A DNA stretch of 64,000 nucleotides from JAJDXO01 sp965213765 (GTDB taxonomy: Bacteria > Pseudomonadota > Alphaproteobacteria > Rhodospirillales > UBA2165). Below, in pieces: positions 36,041 to 45,248 of the stretch; the stretch's first letter is position 1; each line of letters opens with the position of its first letter. The stretch is taken from positions 1,116,001 to 1,180,000 of the forward strand of contig OZ243926.1 of NCBI GenBank assembly GCA_965213765.1. The letters run 5' to 3'. The notes beneath the pieces are model-generated. The model did no database searches, was not told where the DNA came from, and was given only the letters and a program-made list of their open reading frames with translations. Both the position numbers and the translations under genes were made by a program.

Positions 36041-36900
36041 CTAGGCTGTGGTGACAATTTAATCATTTAAGCCAGAGCATGATACTTGCGAGTTTGATGA
36101 AGCCGAGGAAGTGGGCGGCAAGTTTGTCGTAGCGTGTTGCGATGCGCCGCCATTGCTTGAGCTTGGCGAAAAAGCCTTCGACGCCCCAGCGCTGTTTATA
36201 GGCGATGCGGTCATAGCTGTGCTGGTATTTGCGATGCCGGCGCGGTGGGATGACGGGCTCACCGCCTTGCTCATAGATCAGGTCATGCAGGCTGTCGGCG
36301 TCGTAGGCGCGGTCCGCGAGGACGTGGCCCGCGGCCAGGCCCTGGATGAGGTTGTGGGCGGGGACCATGTCGTTTTGTTGTCCTGGCCCGAGATCGAAGC
36401 GCACTGGCAGGCCTAACGCATCGACGACGGCGTGGATTTTTGTGCCGAACCCGCCCCGGGACCGGCCGGGAGCCTGGGCTTGCGGTCCCCCCTTTTTCGC
36501 CGCCCGCCGGCGGCTTGGGCCTGGGCCCGGACGATGGTGGCGTCGATCGCCAGCCATTCCAAGTCCGGATCATCCGCGACAGCCTCGAAGATGCGGTCAA
36601 ACACACCCGCCTCGATCCAGCGGTAGTAGCGCCGCTTCACCGTCTGATAGGGGCCAAACCGATCCGCCGGCAAATCACGCCACCGCGCACCAGAGCGCGC
36701 CAGCCACAGGATCGCATCGAAAAACCGCCGCCCGTCGCTGCGTGGACCACGCTTGCCCTTCATCCCGCCAGGAACAAAGTCCCGAAGCCGCGCCCATTGA
36801 TCGTCTCTCAGCACTTCGCCTTCCACACCAACCTCCAAAAGCCAGTGTTGAATCACACCAAAGACAAAAAAGGAATCCCTAAAATGTCACCGCAGCCTAG
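36041..36900 (-). mobile_element. IS5-family (IS427-like) insertion sequence
   Basis: About 855 bp, with CTAG at both ends (36041-36044 and 36897-36900). Inverted repeats are TAGGCTGTGGTGACAATTTA and its near-complement at the right. It starts 24 bases after the PKS stop codon. A 3' fragment of the same element recurs at 57677-57884. Confidence 0.85.
36063..36856 (-). CDS. IS427-type transposase in two overlapping frames
   Basis: The first frame (36413-36856, 147 residues) has DDQWARLRDFVPG, GRRFFDAILWLARSGARWRDLP and LAIDATIVRAQ. The second (36063-36557) continues with TKIHAVVDALGLPVRFDLGPGQ, VLADRAYDAD and YDRIAYKQRWGVEGFFAKLKQWRRIATRYDKLA, the DDE and Y-(2)R-(3)E-(6)K signature of IS5 transposases. 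IS427 elements usually join the two frames by programmed frameshifting, so this copy may be functional. Confidence 0.85.
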
Positions 36901-37035
36901 AGCCGATCATGGTTTGCCGGAATCGCTTTGCAATGCCGACAATCCATGTGAATCGGCTCTACACAATTAAAATAGATCGGATTCACATGTTTTGACAAAA
37001 CCGCGCCGTGGTTCCGTCAAAACATGACCCGATCT
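36899..37035. repeat. Two adjacent REP-like palindromes
   Basis: Palindrome one (36899-36960) has arms AGAGCCGATCATGG and CCATGTGAATCGGCTCT. Palindrome two (36974-37035) has arms containing CATGTTTTGAC and GTCAAAACATG, closed by AGATCGG and CGATCT. The second touches the stop codon of the hydrolase gene. Both share the GATTCACATG word, suggesting one dispersed repeat family. Confidence 0.7.
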
Positions 37036-37933
37036 AGAACAGGTCGCTGCTATCGAGAAATTCGCGGACGGCCGCCACGCATTCCTCCGGCTTTTCGAGT
37101 TGGAGAAAGTGCGTCGTCTCGGGAATGAAATCGTAGTCCACCTTCAGGACTTCACTGAATTCGAAGCTCGGCAGATACGACCAGGGCATGGTCGGATCGG
37201 CTCCGATGACCTTGATCGGACAGGAAAGCAGGCCCAGATCGATGAGGGGAAAGAAACTCCGCGCATAGTACGCGAGTTGCGCTTCGAATTCGCGCGGGCA
37301 TCGAAGCTCGTACCCCTCCCCGTTCGGCATCTCCCGGAGAATCGTCCGCGCCATGAGTTCCCGGACGCCGGGAACGACTCGCTTGAAGGCCGGGACGTAG
37401 CTTAGAAATTCGGCGAATTCCTCTCTCGTCTTAAACCGGTGCCCGCGTTGCCGAATCCTGTCGGCCGCCTCTTCGGAGGCCGCATGAAGGTCCGCCAGAC
37501 TGGCGCCGGGCTTGCACAGAGGCGGATCGAACAGGATCAGCGCGGAATAGGGCTCCGAGAACGACATGAGCGGAATAATCGTGGAAAGGGAATGAAAGAC
37601 GCCGACCGTCAACTTGTTCCCGTAGACCTTGCCAATCGTGTCGAGCATCAGGTCGTGATCGTGAATCAGGGTCGGAAAATTGTGGTTGTCGGAGCTGCCG
37701 ACGCTGTTCCAGCCATGGTTTCTGATGTCGTAGACGATCAACTCATAATCGTCTGCAAGCAAGGACCAAAAGGGATAGTAGAGATCGACCGCAAGCCCGT
37801 TGCCGTGGCTCAGAACCAGCCGCGGGCCCGATGGATTGCCATGCTGCCGCAAGCTGGTGACGGTGCTGTCGACGAGATGTACGTCGTATACCGAATGCGG
37901 CTTGGGTATTTCCCACACGACTTCTGCTGTCAT
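37034..37933 (-). CDS. Alpha/beta-fold hydrolase
   Basis: About 299 residues from the ATG at 37933; a GTG at 37963 is an alternative start. LVLSHGNGLAVDLYYPFWSLL forms the oxyanion region, VGVFHSLST holds the probable nucleophile Ser in a non-canonical elbow (no G-x-S-x-G), and ETTHFLQLEKPEE has the catalytic His. It lies on the far side of the IS427 element from the PKS, next to an ACP and a phosphopantetheinyl transferase. It could release or edit the polyketide as a type II thioesterase-like enzyme, by inference from context. Confidence 0.7.
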   Translation of the reverse strand: MTAEVVWEIPKPHSVYDVHLVDSTVTSLRQHGNPSGPRLVLSHGNGLAVDLYYPFWSLLADDYELIVYDIRNHGWNSVGSSDNHNFPTLIHDHDLMLDTIGKVYGNKLTVGVFHSLSTIIPLMSFSEPYSALILFDPPLCKPGASLADLHAASEEAADRIRQRGHRFKTREEFAEFLSYVPAFKRVVPGVRELMARTILREMPNGEGYELRCPREFEAQLAYYARSFFPLIDLGLLSCPIKVIGADPTMPWSYLPSFEFSEVLKVDYDFIPETTHFLQLEKPEECVAAVREFLDSSDLF

Positions 37934-38084
37934 GGTAGTAAGGCCGGTTTCCCTGGGCGTCACTCCTTGATCAGGAACGGAAATCGGCGGTACGGAACGC
38001 CATCCCGCGCAGGAAACCCGGCCGCCTCCATTTACTCTCCGTCAGGGAATATCGCAGCAAATGCGCTGGACTGACGGGTCGCTC

Positions 38085-38315
38085 TCAGCCTGCGTTTGCG
38101 TCGATATAGTCCGCAAGCAGACGCAGGGTCTTGAACTGCAGGCATTCCTCGGCCTGCAGCGAGAGGCTGAACCCGTTGTTGACCTCCTTGAAGAACGCGA
38201 CCGCGTCCACCGAGGACACCCCGGAATCGGCCAGCTGGGCGTCGAAATTCGGATCGGAACCGAGGCCCAGATGCTGGTCGGCAAGCTCTTTGAGACGATC
38301 TTCTGTAGATGACAT
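38085..38315 (-). CDS. Free-standing acyl carrier protein
   Basis: 76 residues from the ATG at 38315, chosen because AAGGA lies at proper distance. DSGVSSVDAVAFFKEVNNGF contains the phosphopantetheine Ser in the GVSSVDAV variant of the D-S-L motif; the helix pattern to the end fits a small ACP. Upstream on the same strand lies the phosphopantetheinyl transferase that could activate it. It may carry a starter or intermediate for the PKS. Confidence 0.75.
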   Translation of the reverse strand: MSSTEDRLKELADQHLGLGSDPNFDAQLADSGVSSVDAVAFFKEVNNGFSLSLQAEECLQFKTLRLLADYIDANAG

Positions 38316-38603
38316 GGGCATTTCTTCCTTAAGTGACGTATCGGCCGGCCGGCACGGAAAGCGCCGCATCGAACCGGATGGAAAAAACGGGACGCAACTC
38401 CCGAGACATGCGCGGGGCCGGGGCCCGCAACGATAAAGCGGTAAAATTATGGTGCGGCTACCTGACGATGGCAAGCCCGTTTGTCGGGCGCGCCGGGCCT
38501 GCCCCGGATTGAAGAATACGATCCTGTCCAATGCAGAATCTTGAATGCCTTCGGGAGACCGGCCGCCGACCGCCGGCGGCAGCGTGCCGGTTGCGTCGGC
38601 CGG

Positions 38604-39377
38604 TCAAATGCCCCGGCGCACCGGGCGGTCTGCCGGATCAACCGGATTTCCGGGCGCTTCCCGGGCGATCGCAGCGGCAAAGCGGGCATTGCTTATATTT
38701 TCGAGACGCCACCGAACCTCCGGGGTTTCGGGAAAACTGAAGACCCCTGTCCTCTCGCCTCGAACCATGCCCGGCGGAATCCCGAAGCTGGCGGGATCGA
38801 TCGACAGGCCGGCGCCGGCCGCCTTGATCGCCGCCTCTTTCAGGGTCCAGAGGCGGTAGAACAGTTCGACCCTCCCTCGGCCGCGCGACTTCTCGAGTGC
38901 CGTCCGTTCTTCGGGGGCGAACAGCAGCCGGATATACCCGTCCAGATTGCGCTTCGTCGAGCGCTCTTCCACATCCACGCCGATCCGGCCCTTCGGCGCA
39001 AGAGCGATCAGGCCGTGCCGGCCGCTATGGCTGACATTGAAGGCGACCGGCGCCGGAATGCCGCCGACCCGCGCGAACGGCTTGCCGAACTTCGCCGTTT
39101 CGAACGAGAGTTCGGCGTTGCCGCAGCCGAGTTCGCGGCAGAGCAGCGACCGGACCGCCGCGCGGCACAGCGTGAATTCGCGGCGCGGCCGGGGATACAG
39201 GAATCGGTCGCGGCGCGACCGCTCCGCGGCGTCGAGCCAGCCGAGCGCCTCCGTTTCGCGCAGGGCGTCCGGCGTCAGATCGACGTAAACGACCGCGGCA
39301 TCGTCCGTTTCATGGATCGGACGCCACGGCGGGGGTGACCCCTCAAGCGCTGGCTGCATGCGCCGAGCGTACCACAT
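38604..39377 (-). CDS. 4'-phosphopantetheinyl transferase, Sfp type
   Basis: About 257 residues from 39377 (39359 is also possible). Family motifs: FNVSHSGRHGLIAL, IGVDVEE (Mg-binding) and FYRLWTLKEAAIKAAG (the W/FxxKEA motif). It transfers phosphopantetheine from CoA to Ser of carrier proteins, here most likely PKS Ser2540 and the small ACP. The 240-residue class is that of Sfp rather than AcpS. Its C-terminal tail is basic and low-complexity. Confidence 0.88.
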   Translation of the reverse strand: MWYARRMQPALEGSPPPWRPIHETDDAAVVYVDLTPDALRETEALGWLDAAERSRRDRFLYPRPRREFTLCRAAVRSLLCRELGCGNAELSFETAKFGKPFARVGGIPAPVAFNVSHSGRHGLIALAPKGRIGVDVEERSTKRNLDGYIRLLFAPEERTALEKSRGRGRVELFYRLWTLKEAAIKAAGAGLSIDPASFGIPPGMVRGERTGVFSFPETPEVRWRLENISNARFAAAIAREAPGNPVDPADRPVRRGI

Positions 39378-39628
39378 GGGCCGGCACGATGGAACGGCGG
39401 GACCGGCGGCACAATCCGTTCGAAATTGTGGTCGCGGAAACCCTCGACCGGTTGAGCCGCCTCGACGATGACGGCGGCGTCGTAGCCTGGGTCGAGCCCG
39501 GATTTTCCCAGTCCGCGAAACCGTCGACATCGCGAATTTCGATGGAGAACCGGCCGATGCCGACCGAAAGCCCTACGTAGTCGCCCGCCCAGAGCGAGAC
39601 GGGCCTGCTTTCCTCGGCCCCCGGACGA

Positions 39629-40135
39629 TCAACACGGATGCTCCGACAGCTGTAGAAGCTGCATGGCGATGTAGATCATGTGCCCGGGCGGGGTGATGCC
39701 CCAGGGGCCGTCTTCCCAGAACAGCGCGATTTCCGACTGGTCGGCGGTCCTTATGCTGCTCTCCTTTCCCCCGAGGCGGCGGATGGTGTCGAATTCCTCG
39801 GCGAACTCCGGGCTCTGCGAATCGTAGAATCCGGCCACACGGAACTGCGACCCGCTCTTCATCGTCCACGGCTTGATTTTGCCGTGGCCCGGATAGAGAC
39901 AGCGGTCGAAGGAAGCGAATGCGGGCCCCGGCGAAGCACTGTAGAACGGGCCTGTCGGGCTCCATCGCAGCGAATCCGCCCGCCGGTCGTAGCGCCCCAG
40001 ATAGTAGTTGACCTCGCTCGGCTCCGAGCCGTCATCCGTGCGCATGTCGAGCACTCGGCGGCTTGCAGTACGGCCCCACTCGACGCCGAGCGACTTCGCC
40101 TCGCTGTTGGGAAAACGATTCAGGAAAGCCATGCG
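39629..40135 (-). pseudogene. Fragment of a vanadium-haloperoxidase/PAP2-like gene
   Basis: The translation contains GVEWGRTASRRVLDMRTDDGS, WSPTGP and RTADQSEIALFWEDGPWGITPPGHMIYIA, the N-terminal half of vanadium-dependent haloperoxidase-related proteins. The catalytic vanadate site (GHxxxH region) lies downstream in the family and is missing. The 5' side is cut at the IS3 remnant at about 40136. Whether the remaining frame is expressed is doubtful. Confidence 0.6.
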
Positions 40136-40185
40136 TTCGAACAGGAAAGGTTGCTGGAACGCTTCCGCCGCCGCGGCTACAAAGG

Positions 40186-40373
40186 CGATGGAACGGCAGA
40201 TCGGTGCCTTCGTCGATCACTACAACAACCACCGTTACCATGAGAGCCGGGCCAACCTGACACCCGCCGATGTCTATCAGGGACGCGGCGCCAAGATCCT
40301 GAAGATGAGAGAGGAGATCAAGAAACAGACAATCCGAGAGCGCCGCTTGCAGCACCAAGCTGCCGCCGCTTAA
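40186..40373 (+). pseudogene. IS3-family OrfB C-terminal remnant
   Basis: RQIGAFVDHYNNHRYHESRANLTPADVY and the KMREEIKKQTIRERRLQHQ tail are the conserved C-terminus of IS3-family integrase-type transposases, about 61 codons long. The rest of the element is absent. It lies between the truncated haloperoxidase-like gene and the first Rieske gene. Confidence 0.8.
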
Positions 40374-40459
40374 ACTGAAACAGAAATCGAACCAGAGCCT
40401 CCGCTACAAAACGGCCCGCCAAGTCCGAAAATCTCTAACGACGGACAGAGAGGATGAAT

Positions 40460-41518
40460 ATGACTGAGTTCGCGATGGAACCGCTGGTCCGAAACGCGTG
40501 GTATATTGCCGCATGGGCACATGAACTCGACGACGGGCCCATTGCCCGGAAGATTATGGGCGAGGCCATGGTCCTCTTCCGCGACAGTGACAGGAAGGCC
40601 TCGGCGCTGGAGGACCGGTGCTGTCACCGGGGGGTGAAACTCTCTCTCGGAAAAACAGTCGAGCTTGGTTTGCAGTGCGGCTATCACGGCATGGTCTACG
40701 ACGGCAGCGGTGCCTGTGTTGATAATCCGGGCGAAAAACTCAATCCCTCCTATCAGGTTCGCGCCTTTCCGGCGGTCGAACGCCAAAAGATGATCTGGGT
40801 GTGGACCGGCGAACCGGCGCGGGCGGACGAAAGCCAGATCGTCAATTTTCCGTACCCGGATCGTGAAGAAGAGTGGAATTTTCACTTTGGCCGCTACGAA
40901 ATTGAAGCCAACTACATGTTCATGATCGACAACCTGATGGACCTGACCCACCTGGGCTACGTGCATCTCTCCACCATTGGCGGTCATCCTGATGAGCAGA
41001 ATATCGCGGAACTGGATACGGTCCGCACGGATCGGGGTGCCAAGTATGTCCGCTGGATGATGAATTCAACGCCTCCGCCTGCGTTTGTCAAAGCCGGTAA
41101 ATTTGACGGGCCGGTGGACCGGTGGGGAGAGTTCGAATACGTAGCGCCGGGAACCGTCCTGCAATGGGCAGGTGCACATGATGCTGGTACGGGCGGCCGT
41201 GAAGACCGCAATAAGCCGGGCGGCTTGGTTTTCCGAATAATTCATCAGGCGACGCCTGCGGATGTCACCGGTTACCATTACTTTTTTGCGTCCGCTGTGC
41301 GCGGCCAACCCATCGAAGGAGCCGCAAACATCGCGTTCCACGAGGCAAACCGGGAAGCATTCCTTGAGGACAAGCTTTTCATTGAAGCTCAGCAGGATGC
41401 CGTCGGTCTGTCACCCGACCGCCAGTTGCTCTTGCGTGAGCATGACAAGGCGGTCGCCTACAGCCGTCAGGCCATTCATCAATTACAGACCACGGATGTC
41501 TCTCACGCGGCGGAGTAA
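40460..41518 (+). CDS. Rieske [2Fe-2S] oxygenase, VanA-like alpha subunit
   Basis: 352 residues from the ATG at 40460, which has GAGAGG at a workable distance; an ATG at 40454 abuts it. The Rieske cluster ligands are CCHRG (about residue 54) and CGYHGM (about 73). The mononuclear iron site is NLMDLTHLGYVH (about 158-169). Length and spacing fit the vanillate O-demethylase/phthalate dioxygenase group, which needs a separate reductase; none is seen nearby. It probably hydroxylates or O-demethylates an aromatic or similar substrate. It opens the catabolic cluster. Confidence 0.85.
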   Translation: MTEFAMEPLVRNAWYIAAWAHELDDGPIARKIMGEAMVLFRDSDRKASALEDRCCHRGVKLSLGKTVELGLQCGYHGMVYDGSGACVDNPGEKLNPSYQVRAFPAVERQKMIWVWTGEPARADESQIVNFPYPDREEEWNFHFGRYEIEANYMFMIDNLMDLTHLGYVHLSTIGGHPDEQNIAELDTVRTDRGAKYVRWMMNSTPPPAFVKAGKFDGPVDRWGEFEYVAPGTVLQWAGAHDAGTGGREDRNKPGGLVFRIIHQATPADVTGYHYFFASAVRGQPIEGAANIAFHEANREAFLEDKLFIEAQQDAVGLSPDRQLLLREHDKAVAYSRQAIHQLQTTDVSHAAE

Positions 41519-42177
41519 TCCGGCGATCCTTACCAGATCATTGATCCGGATATCTCCTAATGGGATGGACCGGCTGCTTCTCGCGATTCACGTGCTTGCG
41601 CGGCGCCGTAAGTCAGGTTCCGGGCCAGGATACGACTGTGGGTTTGGCCTTCCTTCCGTTTCCAGTGGTCGATTCGAGACTGTGGTTCAGTGGATATGCC
41701 GATGCGGCGGGTCATGTGGCGTGGGAATACCGAAAGACAAAATAATTTAGGCAATGGTCGATGCTATGCCCATGCCGGTTATTAATGATGGAATAGGTTC
41801 ATATATCAGTTTGTGCCATTTCAGCTGTTGATCGTCCGTCGCTCCTGCGGCGGCAATCCAGGTCCGTAATTCGTGACCGCCCGGGCCGGCTTGTTCGACA
41901 AATTTATCTTGGTCCCGATCCAATCTGTCAGCCAATTCCAGAATATTTCCCGAAATGAATTCCTCGATAAAGGCTTCATCCCATTCCGGGTTTATGAAAT
42001 CGATGAACTTTCGGTAGCCGGCAAGTAAACGTTGTTCCCTCGCTTCGGCATCCGATTCGACAAATCGGTGGCCGTGGACAAGAAATTCGAATTCTTCATC
42101 GCCCGGCTTTACGTCTTCCATGGACGGCAAGGGTGGGGAGTGTGACAAACCACCTGATCCGATGACGACAACCCTTA

Positions 42178-43109
42178 GAGTTCAACTCGAAACTAGTTGA
42201 GTGATTTCAGTCGGTTGTGTCTTACTCGGTTGTGTCAAATCAAACGAGGAGGCACAACATGTGGACCGAAATCACTCGCCCGAAGTATGAGCGCCGTGGC
42301 GGTCGCTATGCAAGCGACCTTACGGATCGAGAGTGGGCGTTGATCGCGCCGTTCATGCCGCCGCGCAAGAAGATAGGCCGGCCGCGGACGACGGAGCTGC
42401 GCAATGTCATGGATGCGATCATGTACATGGCCTCGACGGGCTGTCAGTGGGCGATGCTGCCGAACGACTTCCCGCCGCCCTCCACGGTGCAGCGTTACTT
42501 CTACGACTGGCGCTCGAACGGGCTGCTGGAGGCGATCAACCATCATCTGGTTGTGGCGGCCCGTGAGTTGGAAGGACGCGAGGCCGGCCCGAGCGCCGGG
42601 GTGATCGACAGCCAGAGCGTGAAAACCACGGAAAGCGGTGGTATTCGGGGCTATGACGCGGGCAAGAAGATCAAGGGCCGCAAGCGTCACATCGTCACCG
42701 ATACGCTCGGCCTGCTGCTCGGCCTGATCGTGCATTCAGCCGATATCCAGGACCGCGACGGCGCCCCCGGGGTCCTCAAATCGATCCGTCATCGCTTCCC
42801 CCGGCTGCGTCACCTCTTCGCTGACGCCGCCTATGGCGGACCGAAACTTGAGGGTGCCCTCGAAGACATCGGCCGCTGGACGATCGAGATTATAAGACGT
42901 CCCGATACCGCCAAGGGCTTTGAGGTCCTGCCCAGGAGATGGGTCGTCGAGAGGACCTTCGCCTGGCTCAACCGATGCCGCCGACTGGCCAAGGACTGGG
43001 AGAAATCAATCGCCTCCGCACAGGCATGGATCCTCGTCGCACACATCCGACTCCTCACAAGGCGGATCGCAAGCCATTGTTATTAAATGTAGAGTTTCGA
43101 GTCAGACTC
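42178..43109 (+). mobile_element. IS5-family (IS1031-like) insertion sequence, copy A
   Basis: 932 bp. Terminal repeats begin GAGTTCAACTCGAAACT at the left and, in complement, GAGTCTGACTCGAAACT at the right. Three-base duplications TTA flank it (42175-42177 and 43110-43112), as in the IS1031 subgroup. Nearly identical to copy B at 52920-53851. Confidence 0.9.
42259..43086 (+). CDS. IS1031-type transposase, copy A
   Basis: 275 residues, with a start at MWTEITRPKYE preceded by GAGGAGG. GVIDSQSVKTTESGG, KGRKRHIVTDTLGLLLG, LFADAAYGGPKL and RRWVVERTFAWLNRCRRLAKDWEKS carry the DDE residues and the YREK-like tail. The frame is complete and this copy appears capable of transposition. Confidence 0.9.
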   Translation: MWTEITRPKYERRGGRYASDLTDREWALIAPFMPPRKKIGRPRTTELRNVMDAIMYMASTGCQWAMLPNDFPPPSTVQRYFYDWRSNGLLEAINHHLVVAARELEGREAGPSAGVIDSQSVKTTESGGIRGYDAGKKIKGRKRHIVTDTLGLLLGLIVHSADIQDRDGAPGVLKSIRHRFPRLRHLFADAAYGGPKLEGALEDIGRWTIEIIRRPDTAKGFEVLPRRWVVERTFAWLNRCRRLAKDWEKSIASAQAWILVAHIRLLTRRIASHCY

Positions 43110-43671
43110 TTAGGTCCTCGGCCCAGCTCGAAATCGCCGCTTCCACCAAGCGGCCCAACTTGAAACAGCGGCGAATTTTTGGCATCGGGTTTATACCCGT
43201 ATTGAGGAGTATGGGGACGAAGGGGAGAGACTCCGGAAGGCCCAACAACTGCATTGGTTGGGTTATGCCGTGATCGACCCGCAAATCATAGGACTGCGAG
43301 GGCTCTATCCCGCTATTCATGAGGCTGGATAAAATATGGCGGGCCAATTCCGGGTGGTTTTCGAATGGACCTTTCGGAGTTCTATAATCTGCCCAGCCGA
43401 CAACCCGCTCGACGCCGATACAAAATGCCGGCAGATGATCCATAAAAAAACTTCGTTGATGATCTTGCCCGAAAATGATGATCAAATCCGGATCAATCGC
43501 CTTTATCTTTTTCCCAAGATCCAGGGCCGCTGTCCTGTACCGCTCAATTTTATCCGGATCGGCATCATCCGGAACAATATTCATCAGAGGGCTATGTGAG
43601 ATTGTGGCAGCGGCGACAATTCTAGCCATTTGAACAAACGAGCTCCCTTGCGATGGTCCCTGCGCCCGCCC

Positions 43672-44553
43672 CTAGTCTCCCAGCAAGAAGTCCAGATGGA
43701 TGCGGTTAAAAGTTTCAGAATCCTCATATTGAGGCCAGTGACCGCATTCGTTCATCACCACGTACTTCGCGCCGGGAATCATTTCCGATATTTGCTTTCC
43801 TTCCTCCGGCGTCGCTGACGGATCGTGAGAGGTCCAGACCACCAAAGTCGGGGACGAGATCGAATTGTATTGCTCTTCGCTGAACATATTCCGTCGGCGG
43901 ACCTCCATTTCCTGGAGGCACATGATATGGCGCATAATAACGTCGAAACCATCTTGCTGGTAGATCGCCTGCCGGGTTCGAATCAGGTCGTCGAATACCA
44001 TCGAATTGTCATACATGAGCCACTCCAGACGCTCCCTGATGAAGTCCCAGGTGGGTTCCGATGCAGCCTGATTTGACAGTTGTTTCAGCCGGTTCATTAC
44101 CTCCGGGTGCGCGGTCCAGCCGCCGGCCGTGTTCAAGACGAGCCGGTCGACCACTTCGGGGTGGTGTACGGCCATATGGGTCGCAACCCAGCCGCCGAGA
44201 GACTCACCGGAGAAATGCGCCTTTTCGGCACCGAGGGCGCTCAGCACCTTTGACACATGGTCTGCATACACCGGCATCTCGTAGTCGATTTCGGGTTTTT
44301 CCGTCCAACCGTGACCCACCATGTCGATTGAGACCGTCCTGAAATGCTCTCCGTGCGGTGCCAGATTTCGAACGTAGGTTTCCGCATGACCACCCACGCC
44401 ATGAAGCATCAGAAGGAGTGGCTGATCCGGCGAGCCTGTGGCTAGGTATCTGGTTCGTATTCCCCCGGCATCCAAATATCCCTGCTCGAACTCGACCCCT
44501 TTGAGTTCATCCCAAATGCTGAAAGCCGGTTCGCCGCCGCTTATCTCGTTCAT
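43672..44553 (-). CDS. Alpha/beta hydrolase, meta-cleavage-product hydrolase type
   Basis: 293 residues from the ATG at 44553, which follows GGAGGTCAG; the frame opens at a TTG at 44565. HGVGGHAETY is the oxyanion region, FSGESLGGWVATHMA the nucleophile elbow (Ser), WTSHDPSATPEEG the Asp and MNECGHWPQYED the His. It resembles MhpC/BphD-type C-C bond hydrolases that act on ring-fission products. It lies directly upstream of the extradiol dioxygenase gene on the same strand, the normal order of consecutive steps in meta-cleavage pathways. Confidence 0.85.
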   Translation of the reverse strand: MNEISGGEPAFSIWDELKGVEFEQGYLDAGGIRTRYLATGSPDQPLLLMLHGVGGHAETYVRNLAPHGEHFRTVSIDMVGHGWTEKPEIDYEMPVYADHVSKVLSALGAEKAHFSGESLGGWVATHMAVHHPEVVDRLVLNTAGGWTAHPEVMNRLKQLSNQAASEPTWDFIRERLEWLMYDNSMVFDDLIRTRQAIYQQDGFDVIMRHIMCLQEMEVRRRNMFSEEQYNSISSPTLVVWTSHDPSATPEEGKQISEMIPGAKYVVMNECGHWPQYEDSETFNRIHLDFLLGD

Positions 44554-44565
44554 TCTGACCTCCAA

Positions 44566-44929
44566 TTCCCAAAATTATTCCAAGGATTCCGGCACCAACG
44601 ATATCGAAGCTTTCTTTGATCTCGACGATTTCGCAAGAATGAGCAATTGTTTGGACCGTATAGAATGGTTATGGAGCTACGATGTGCTCCCAACGCCAGC
44701 GGCTTGATGACGGAGTAAGCCCTCGCCCGGATTTACCTTTGGTCAATGTCAAACCTATAGCCGATCGGTTATGGTATCCTGGGGTAAATTCATTATTTGA
44801 CCAGGATTATCTATGCCAAACGTTTGAATCCGTCGAAATATTGAGAGAGAAAATGTCTCTCGCCGGATTATCCCACCTGCTTCCGGGGGTTTGGTTATTA
44901 TTTTTGGATCGGCGTAGGATGTTGTCCGT
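44566..44929. other. Intergenic region without a gene
   Basis: No frame here has a ribosome-binding site or a family match. The leader of the hydrolase gene on the minus strand starts here. A weak inverted repeat (CCTGGGGTAAATT...ATTTGACCAGG) lies near 44777-44806. Confidence 0.4.
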
Positions 44930-45180
44930 CCAGCCGCGAGTTCTCGGACTTCGTTGAGCCAAATCGCGGCGGGCACGGTGCAACCAATACAGCACGAGCG
45001 CCCGGTCGCCGGTTTTCGGCCTAGCGAGGCCCGGCGCGTATTCCGGCGTCAGCCGGGTCGCGCAGGGGAGGTGTTCATTTTCGCTGGGCCGTGAGGGGCG
45101 GTCCTCCATCCGCTTATAGGGCGTGCTGATGATGCCGATGACGCGGCAATCGACGGACTCACCGGGCTGCGGCGCCTCGG
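44930..45180 (-). pseudogene. TrmO-like tRNA methyltransferase remnant
   Basis: The minus strand encodes CRVIGIISTPYKRMEDRPSRP and RALVLYWLHRARRDLAQRSPR, which resemble TrmO/YaeB (tRNA-Thr t6A37 methyltransferase). The conserved continuation (ALRSPxRPNPI) and the C-terminal half are missing, and stop codons lie upstream. I treat it as a decayed fragment. Confidence 0.5.
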
Positions 45181-45248
45181 AGTCCGGCTCCTAGATCGTC
45201 TAGGCGGGTGTATCGGGTATACCGGCCGGCGCGTTCCGTGGCCTGACG

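Larger units (their letters stand above)
41747..43629 (-). pseudogene. LigB/MhpB-type extradiol dioxygenase gene split by an IS
   Basis: The N-terminal half (43110-43629) reads VAAATISHSPLM, IIIFGQDHQRSFF and RVDHGITQPMQLLG. The C-terminal half (41747-42174) continues with VVVIGSGGLSHSPP. Removing the IS and one copy of the TTA duplication restores one frame across Asp-Leu-Arg-Val-Val of about 315 residues, the usual length of class III ring-cleavage dioxygenases. The iron-ligand and catalytic His residues are divided between the halves, so the gene is inactive as it stands. The intact enzyme would cleave a catechol-type ring meta to the hydroxyls. Confidence 0.85.
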
